From CAUUFM01 sp041844335 (GTDB lineage Bacteria > Bacillota > Clostridia > Lachnospirales > Lachnospiraceae), in NCBI GenBank assembly GCA_041844335.1, contig JBGZAX010000003.1, positions 1 through 18,684 on the forward strand: a stretch of 18,684 nucleotides of DNA. Direction: 5' to 3'. The position numbers were made by a program, and so were the translations under genes. The notes under the pieces are model-generated. The model was not told the origin of the DNA. It ran no database searches and worked only from the letters and a program-made list of their open reading frames with translations. Each line of letters starts with the position of its first letter. The stretch's first letter is position 1. Shown here piece by piece: positions 13,474 to 18,684 of this stretch.

Positions 13474-14686
13474 GACCTAAGCTCCTCCTCACATTGTAAA
13501 TAGCACTTATAAACATATCTATATCAGCCGCAGATGTATATACGGCAAAACTTGCCCTGCTGCAGGAGTGTATCTTTAAATACTCCATAAGCGGCTGTGC
13601 ACAATGATGTCCTGCTCTTACAGTCACTCCATCCGCGTCCATTATCGTAGCCACATCATGTGGATGTATTTCATCTATATTGAAACTGAAAATTCCTGTC
13701 TTTATGGATAAATCCTTGCTTCCATAAATACTGACAAACGGGATTTCCTGTAATCTATCCAAGGTGTACTTGGTCAAATAATGTTCATGTTCTATTATAT
13801 TAATAATACCGATTTTGTCAATATAATCAATTGCCGCTTCAAGACCCACAGCTGCAGCTACATTCTGCGTTCCCGCTTCAAACCTGTTGGGAGCTTTCGC
13901 AAAATTGGCACTTTGCTCGTGAACTGATACAATCATATCACCGCCGGTCATAAAAGGCTCCATTTTATCAAGCAATTCCAATTTCCCATATAGCACGCCA
14001 ATTCCCATAGGAGCATACATCTTATGCCCCGAAAATACCAGAAAATCGGAATCTAACGCCTGAACATCGGTTGTATCGTGAGCTACCGACTGCGCAGCAT
14101 CAACTATGGCTATCGCTCCGACCTCATGAGCTTTTTTTATCAAAAATTCTACCGGATTTTTAGTCCCCAAAACATTTGAAATACTTGCCATAGAAACAAT
14201 TCTTGTTTTTTCATTTATCTTCGACAATATTTCCTCTTCCGTATAAACTCCATCAGCATTAAAATAAAGATATCTTAATTTTGCTCCGGTTGCCTTTGCC
14301 ACTTGCTGCCATGGCACAAGGTTGGCATGATGTTCGCTTACCGAAATTAAAATTTCATCATTTTCTTTAAGATTATGCAATCCATAGCTATAAGCAATAA
14401 GGTTTAACGCCTCTGTGGTATTTTTTGTAAATACAACAGATTCCGCTTTTTTTGCATTAATAAATTTTGCTACCTTAACCCTTGCATTTTCGTAACAATC
14501 AGTAGCCCTTGCGGCAAGCTCATAGACTCCTCTATGCGGATTTGCATTGGAATTTTGATAATAATTCGAAACAGCGTTGATTACCGAAACAGGCTTTTGA
14601 GTGGTAGCACCATTATCAAGATATACCAATCCTTTTCCATTTTCTTTAATACTCAATATAGGAAAATCTTTTCTAACATCAATCAT
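13463..14686 (-). CDS. sufS: Cysteine desulfurase SufS
   Basis: SufS is a PLP enzyme that takes sulfur from cysteine, giving alanine and an enzyme persulfide, and passes it to SufU. The 407-residue product has YLDNGATTQKP (22-32) near the N-terminus, SEHHANLVPW (117-126), the PLP lysine Lys222 in SGHKMYAPMGIG, and the catalytic Cys362 in RAGHHCAQPLM, with an adjacent HSCSRASF segment. Size and motifs fit group II desulfurases. The start is set at ATG 14686, which has AAGGAGG at good spacing overlapping the sufD stop; an upstream in-frame ATG would add 12 unrelated residues. It sits between sufD (10-base gap) and sufU (overlap), as in Firmicute SUF operons. Confidence 0.96.
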   Translation of the reverse strand: MIDVRKDFPILSIKENGKGLVYLDNGATTQKPVSVINAVSNYYQNSNANPHRGVYELAARATDCYENARVKVAKFINAKKAESVVFTKNTTEALNLIAYSYGLHNLKENDEILISVSEHHANLVPWQQVAKATGAKLRYLYFNADGVYTEEEILSKINEKTRIVSMASISNVLGTKNPVEFLIKKAHEVGAIAIVDAAQSVAHDTTDVQALDSDFLVFSGHKMYAPMGIGVLYGKLELLDKMEPFMTGGDMIVSVHEQSANFAKAPNRFEAGTQNVAAAVGLEAAIDYIDKIGIINIIEHEHYLTKYTLDRLQEIPFVSIYGSKDLSIKTGIFSFNIDEIHPHDVATIMDADGVTVRAGHHCAQPLMEYLKIHSCSRASFAVYTSAADIDMFISAIYNVRRSLGLGH

Positions 14687-14696
14687 TTTGACCTCC

Positions 14697-15776
14697 TTAT
14701 TTGAACCGACAGTTTTCGTCATTTCTGCGTCTGCTAATACATCTTAATATGGATTCCTTAATATTTTCATCAGGTATTTTATCAATGGTAGGATTAAAAT
14801 TGCTCTCTATCATCATCTGCATTATTTCTTCTTTTTCAAATCCTCTGGTCTGCATATAAAACATCAGACCCTCATCTATTCTTCCGATGCTCGCAGAATG
14901 ATGCCCTTCCACATCGTGTTCCTGACAGAGTATCAGCGGTGCACTTTTATTTATTACATTCGGGCTGAAAACCAACGTATTTTCAGCTTCATCTCCGATA
15001 GCGGATTTTGATCCTCTGACAAAGTCGATGGTTCCTCTATAAATTTTCTTTGAATTATCAAATAATGCTCCTTGTGCCTTAATAACCGAGTTGGTCTTTT
15101 TTCCAAAGTGCCTTACCACATCATTAAAGTCAAATATTCTATCCCTATCACCATAATAAAGGGTATTAACATCAATATCTGAGTTTTCTCCTTTCATCTT
15201 CGCCATACAACCTGAAACTACGAATTCCGCTCCCATTTCCACTCTGATTATTGTAGCCTTGGCATCCTTTTCAAGTTCTATTCCGATGTCTGAAAAATGC
15301 TCCGTGTTCTTATTTAGAAATTGCACTTGTATCAATGTAACATCAGCTCCACTTTCCAAATACAACCTTGTAGAGCCTGCATGTTTAAATTTTCCCTCGC
15401 TGTCGGATAAATAATTTTGTATAATTGTAACACTGCTTCCGCTTTTCAGGTAATACTTATGTTCATCTATCAAAACCGGATTGTCATTATTTAACATGAA
15501 CTCATAATTTACCTTGTTATTAATACCTTCTATCAACAAGTAATGCTTTGAATTAGCATATCCTTCAGCAAAATCAGTTAATGCCTTTCCAATCCCCGTA
15601 TCTATATCCTCAAACAGCCTTATATCATCAAGCTCTTTTACATCACCCGATATACTACTTTTTACCAAATCAAATGTCCTTATCTCATTTTCCGGTTCAA
15701 ACAAGCTCTTCTCAGAAAAATTGATCTTCAAATTGTTCCAAGTAGGCACAGGCATTTTATTTAACAATTTATCCAT
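14697..15776 (-). CDS. sufD: SufD, Fe-S scaffold subunit
   Basis: SufD pairs with SufB, and the SufBC2D complex builds nascent Fe-S clusters. The 359-residue product has a variable N-terminus, a right-handed beta-helix core (about 100-300) with repeated strand patterns such as GADVTLIQVQF, and the conserved C-terminal motif region with Cys284, His287 and His292/293 before SASIGRIDEGLMFYMQTRG. It is shorter than proteobacterial SufD (about 420 residues), with a trimmed N-terminal region, as in many Clostridia. The ATG at 15776 follows AGGAGGG. The gap to sufB is 11 bases. Confidence 0.92.
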   Translation of the reverse strand: MDKLLNKMPVPTWNNLKINFSEKSLFEPENEIRTFDLVKSSISGDVKELDDIRLFEDIDTGIGKALTDFAEGYANSKHYLLIEGINNKVNYEFMLNNDNPVLIDEHKYYLKSGSSVTIIQNYLSDSEGKFKHAGSTRLYLESGADVTLIQVQFLNKNTEHFSDIGIELEKDAKATIIRVEMGAEFVVSGCMAKMKGENSDIDVNTLYYGDRDRIFDFNDVVRHFGKKTNSVIKAQGALFDNSKKIYRGTIDFVRGSKSAIGDEAENTLVFSPNVINKSAPLILCQEHDVEGHHSASIGRIDEGLMFYMQTRGFEKEEIMQMMIESNFNPTIDKIPDENIKESILRCISRRRNDENCRFK

Positions 15777-15787
15777 AAAAGCCCTCC

Positions 15788-17200
15788 TTATCCTATACTT
15801 CCCTGCATTTCCATATGTATCAGGTTATTCATCTCCACCGCATATTCAAGTGGCAGCTCCTTAGCTATAGGCTCTGCAAATCCGCCTACAATCAATGCCC
15901 TTGCCTCCTCCTCGCTTATACCCCTTGTCATCAGATAAAAGATATCCTGTTCGCTTATTCTTCCGATTTTCGCCTCATGACCTATGTCCACATTATCATT
16001 ATTAATATTCATCACAGGAATGGTATCGGATCTTGATAAATCATCAAGCATTAATGATTCACAAGACACGGAGGATTTCGACTCACTTGCATTTTTATTA
16101 ACCGTAATACTACTTCTGAAATTGGAGGTCCCGCCGCTTTTGGCAATCGACTTCGCCACAATGTGTGAACCGGTATTTTTGGCTGCGTGTACGACTTTTG
16201 CTCCGGTATCCAATTCCTGCCCCTCGCCGGCAAATGTAATTCCGGTATATTCCATTCTGGCACCCTCTCCATTTAAAATACTCATAGGATAGAGATAAGA
16301 GGTATGCGATCCGAAAGAGCCGGAAACCCACTCAATCTTTCCATTTTTTCCTACTATTGCCCTCTTGGTGTTAAGATTATACATATTTTTTGACCAATTT
16401 TCTATCGTGGAATAACGCAGTCTTGCATTGTCCCCCACAAACAGCTCCACACAGCCTGCATGCAGATTATTTACATTGTATCTGGGAGCTGAACAGCCCT
16501 CTATAAAATGTAAATCGGAGCCCTCCTCCAAGACAATTAGCGTGTGCTCAAACTGACCTGCTCCAGGTGCATTTAATCTGAAATAGGATTGAAGAGGTAT
16601 ATCCACCTTTACACCCTTAGGAACATAAACAAATGAGCCTCCGGACCATACTGCCCCGTGAAGTGCTGCAAATTTATGATCGGACGGTGGTACCAATTTC
16701 ATAAAATGTGACTTCACAATATCTGCGTAAGGACCTGTAAGAGCCGATTCCATATCAGTATAGACCACGCCCTGATCCTCCACCTCTTTTTTTACATTAT
16801 GATAAACCACCTCCGAATCGTACTGTGCTCCCACACCTGCCAGATATTTTTGTTCAGCCTCAGGTATTCCCAGCCTGTCAAAGGTGCTTTTTATCTCACC
16901 CTCAAGCTCATTCCAATCACCTTTCATATCTGTCTTCGATTTTACATAGGTTACAATATCTTCAATGTGCAAATCGGAAATATCGGGTCCCCAATTCGGC
17001 AACATTTTTTTATTATAGATCTCCAAAGATTTTAATCTGAAGTCCCTCATCCACTCAGGCTCATTTTTTTTATCTGAAATCTCTGTTACAATAGCCGCCG
17101 TAAGCCCGGCATTAATTCCAAGTGATGCGTCGTATTCATCTTTTATATCATAAACACTTCTGTCTATGTCCTCGACATATGATTTTTTTTTCTCTTCCAT
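15788..17200 (-). CDS. sufB: SufB, Fe-S cluster scaffold subunit
   Basis: SufB is the core scaffold of the SufBC2D Fe-S assembly complex. The 470-residue product matches family length and has the conserved beta-helix with HGAVWSGGSFVYVPKGV (181-197), GCSAPRY near 235, and the C-terminal cluster-building site. That site has Cys380 in SCESLML and His408-Glu409 in DIGHEAKIG, which correspond to the key Cys and His-Glu of E. coli SufB. The start is ATG 17200, since AGGGG lies eight bases upstream; a GTG two codons earlier is too close to it. It follows sufC by 11 bases. Confidence 0.96.
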   Translation of the reverse strand: MEEKKKSYVEDIDRSVYDIKDEYDASLGINAGLTAAIVTEISDKKNEPEWMRDFRLKSLEIYNKKMLPNWGPDISDLHIEDIVTYVKSKTDMKGDWNELEGEIKSTFDRLGIPEAEQKYLAGVGAQYDSEVVYHNVKKEVEDQGVVYTDMESALTGPYADIVKSHFMKLVPPSDHKFAALHGAVWSGGSFVYVPKGVKVDIPLQSYFRLNAPGAGQFEHTLIVLEEGSDLHFIEGCSAPRYNVNNLHAGCVELFVGDNARLRYSTIENWSKNMYNLNTKRAIVGKNGKIEWVSGSFGSHTSYLYPMSILNGEGARMEYTGITFAGEGQELDTGAKVVHAAKNTGSHIVAKSIAKSGGTSNFRSSITVNKNASESKSSVSCESLMLDDLSRSDTIPVMNINNDNVDIGHEAKIGRISEQDIFYLMTRGISEEEARALIVGGFAEPIAKELPLEYAVEMNNLIHMEMQGSIG

Positions 17201-17211
17201 AATCACAACCC

Positions 17212-17943
17212 CTAAAACTTAAAACCGTTCTCGTTTATCTGTGCTATTATCTCAGCTCCGCCAGTTTTTAACAGCTTTTTATTACCTAACACGTGAACTT
17301 TATCAATTTTTAATGCATCTAAAATTCTGCTTGAATGGGTTATAATAATCACAGCATTTTCAGGGCTGCAATACTTCTCAATCCCCTTTGAAACCGTTCT
17401 TACCGCATCTACATCAAGCCCTGAATCCGTTTCATCAAGCAAAGCCAGTTTTGGTTTTGACATAAGCATCTGCAATATTTCTGTCTTCTTCTTTTCACCG
17501 CCTGAAAATCCCACATTAAGGTATCTTTTTGCATATGACTTATCCATCTGCAGCTCTTCCATCATCGCATCAAGCTCACGTTTAAAGCTTATTACTCCGG
17601 GGATTTTGCCGTTTAATGCACCTCTTGATGTCCTTAAAAAGTCCATAAGAGTAATTCCCGGAACCTCATGAGGATTTTGAAATGACATAAATACACCTTT
17701 TTTAGCTCTCTTATCGGCGGTATAATCGGTGATATCCTCTCCGTTAAATATAATTTTCCCAGAATTAACTGTGTACCTCGGATCACCCATAATCGTAGAT
17801 ACCAATGTGGACTTTCCGGTGCCGTTTTGTCCCATGAGCACGTGCACTTCACCTTTATTTACGGTAATATTTATGCCGTCAAGTATCTGCTTATCATCTA
17901 CAGATACACATAAATCCTTAATTTCCAACAGTTTATCAGCCAT
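17212..17943 (-). CDS. sufC: SufC, ATPase of the SUF complex
   Basis: SufC is a soluble ABC-type ATPase whose nucleotide-driven dimerisation reshapes the SufB-SufD scaffold during Fe-S assembly. The 243-residue product has Walker A GQNGTGKS (38-45), Q-loop Gln89 in SFQNPHE, the signature FSGGEKK (146-152), Walker B LALLDE (166-171) with TDSGLD, and switch His203. Length and the KKK-rich signature are typical of SufC. The ATG at 17943 has GGGAG just upstream and lies 12 bases after the Crp/Fnr gene, so SufC is the second gene of the operon and the first structural SUF gene. Confidence 0.96.
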   Translation of the reverse strand: MADKLLEIKDLCVSVDDKQILDGINITVNKGEVHVLMGQNGTGKSTLVSTIMGDPRYTVNSGKIIFNGEDITDYTADKRAKKGVFMSFQNPHEVPGITLMDFLRTSRGALNGKIPGVISFKRELDAMMEELQMDKSYAKRYLNVGFSGGEKKKTEILQMLMSKPKLALLDETDSGLDVDAVRTVSKGIEKYCSPENAVIIITHSSRILDALKIDKVHVLGNKKLLKTGGAEIIAQINENGFKF

Positions 17944-17955
17944 TTTCTCTCCCTT

Positions 17956-18630
17956 TCAAATATCACATTCTTTATTCAACACAAATTTATTTTTGTTAAA
18001 ATCTATCACTCCTGATGCTCTAAGCTTGCTTAACTCATTTGACATAGCACTTCTGTCTACGGACAGATAGTCCGCAAGCTGCTGTCTGTTAAGCGGTATT
18101 TCAAAGCTGCAGCTATGCGACTTTTGTGCCTGCTCGGATAAATAAGACAATAATTTATCTCTGGTGGTTCTTTGAGAAATATGTGCCACCTTGTGAGTGA
18201 GCCTCAAATTCTCTTCTGCAAGCACTTCAAGCAGATTTCTGATATATACGTTATGACTTGAACAGGGTGTTGCACACACGTTAAACGCCTTGTGACCGTC
18301 CATTTCAAGCAATACCACATTATCCACACAGACGGCATCATAGTCCAGTCTTTCAGTTCTGATGCAGGCATACATGGCACCGAAAATATCGCTAGGCTCC
18401 ATTAGCTGCAATATGGCTCTATTCCCCCAAAAATCCTCCATTACCATATGAATATTTCCGCTGATTACCAGACCGAACCACGAAAGGATATCTCCTCTTC
18501 TCATAATAGTGCTGCCCTTTTCGTGCTTTGTGACTCTAGGTGACATACACTTAAGCATTGTTAAGATTTCATCGTCCTTTAGTCCCGTAAAAAGCGGAGA
18601 ATTTCTTAAAACCTTGATATATTCTTCCAC
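17956..18630 (-). CDS. Crp/Fnr-family regulator heading the SUF operon
   Basis: The 224-residue product has an N-terminal cyclic-nucleotide-binding-fold domain (about 12-120), a long dimer helix (about 126-150) and a C-terminal winged helix-turn-helix (about 175-215, with NRQQLADYLSVDRSAMSNEL). It is likely the local regulator of Fe-S assembly. The phosphate-binding cassette lacks the Arg-Ser pair used by CRP for cAMP, so another signal is expected. Seven Cys are present (28, 89, 101, 119, 123, 174, 222), with a C-x3-C-x2-His cluster at 119-126 just before the dimer helix. This could hold a Fe-S cluster, metal or heme, or sense redox state; that is inference. The start is GTG at 18630 with AAGGAGG ten bases upstream. 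Its stop lies 12 bases before sufC, so it is probably co-transcribed and autoregulated. In many Firmicutes this role belongs to Rrf2-type regulators, so a Crp/Fnr here is notable. Confidence 0.88.
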   Translation of the reverse strand: MEEYIKVLRNSPLFTGLKDDEILTMLKCMSPRVTKHEKGSTIMRRGDILSWFGLVISGNIHMVMEDFWGNRAILQLMEPSDIFGAMYACIRTERLDYDAVCVDNVVLLEMDGHKAFNVCATPCSSHNVYIRNLLEVLAEENLRLTHKVAHISQRTTRDKLLSYLSEQAQKSHSCSFEIPLNRQQLADYLSVDRSAMSNELSKLRASGVIDFNKNKFVLNKECDI

Positions 18631-18650
18631 TGATAAAAATCCTCCTTAAA

Positions 18651-18671
18651 ATAGTAGGTTGATTTTACAAC
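18651..18671 (-). promoter_or_regulatory. Possible SUF operon -10 and Crp-like half-site palindrome at window edge
   Basis: On the minus strand TACTAT (18656-18651) could be a -10. Directly upstream is GTTG-TAAAAT-CAAC (18671-18658), an inverted repeat that resembles a shortened Crp/Fnr-type site and would suit autoregulation. The -35 region lies at the window edge and shows no clear match. Confidence 0.3.
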
Positions 18672-18684
18672 TTTTTTGTTTTAT

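Noticed and set aside
1..18684. CRISPR array, tRNA, rRNA or mobile element
   Set aside because: No regularly spaced repeats, no tRNA or rRNA landmarks, and no transposase, integrase or flanking terminal repeats were found on reading both strands.

Overview
This is an AT-rich chromosomal window from a low-GC Gram-positive anaerobe. I place it in Clostridia, possibly Lachnospiraceae or a relative. The grounds are strong AGGAGG-type ribosome binding sites, a SufU-type (not IscU-type) SUF operon, a fused two-domain ECF ATPase with a Trep_Strep/MptD-type S component, NrdR, and RqcH. I cannot name a species. No tRNA, rRNA, CRISPR array, insertion sequence or prophage was seen.

Layout. Positions 1-943 hold a truncated GNAT acetyltransferase remnant (minus strand) and about 480 bases without an intact gene. 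rqcH (944-2695) is the only confident plus-strand gene. A shared hairpin separates it from a convergent minus-strand module: a 26-residue membrane microprotein (5283-5203), an 86-residue DUF6110-like membrane protein (5166-4906), and a P1B ATPase with a Tyr-Ser-Cys motif in place of Cys-Pro-Cys (4807-2723). After a gap with terminator-like hairpins come sir2 (6497-5769) with a clear promoter, and a tightly overlapping ECF transporter operon, S to T to A (9266-6588). Next is a two-gene exported module of unknown function (12359-9542). The rest is one compact operon: Crp/Fnr regulator, sufC, sufB, sufD, sufS, sufU, nrdR (18630-12565). It ends in a strong, probably bidirectional terminator.

How the genes may work together. 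The SUF operon is a complete Fe-S assembly line: the SufBCD scaffold, the SufS desulfurase and the SufU sulfur relay. Its first gene is a Cys-rich Crp/Fnr protein that lacks the cAMP-binding Arg-Ser pair, and its last gene is the ribonucleotide reductase repressor nrdR. The P1B ATPase with small membrane partners resembles the FezA/FezB arrangement of ferrosome (intracellular iron granule) loci. Some ECF transporters of the S-component type seen here have been linked to heme uptake. An iron theme is therefore plausible across three neighbouring operons, but only the Fe-S assembly role is secure.

Most interesting candidates: the ferrosome-like module including an unannotated microprotein, the exported two-gene module, and the regulatory make-up of the SUF-nrdR operon.
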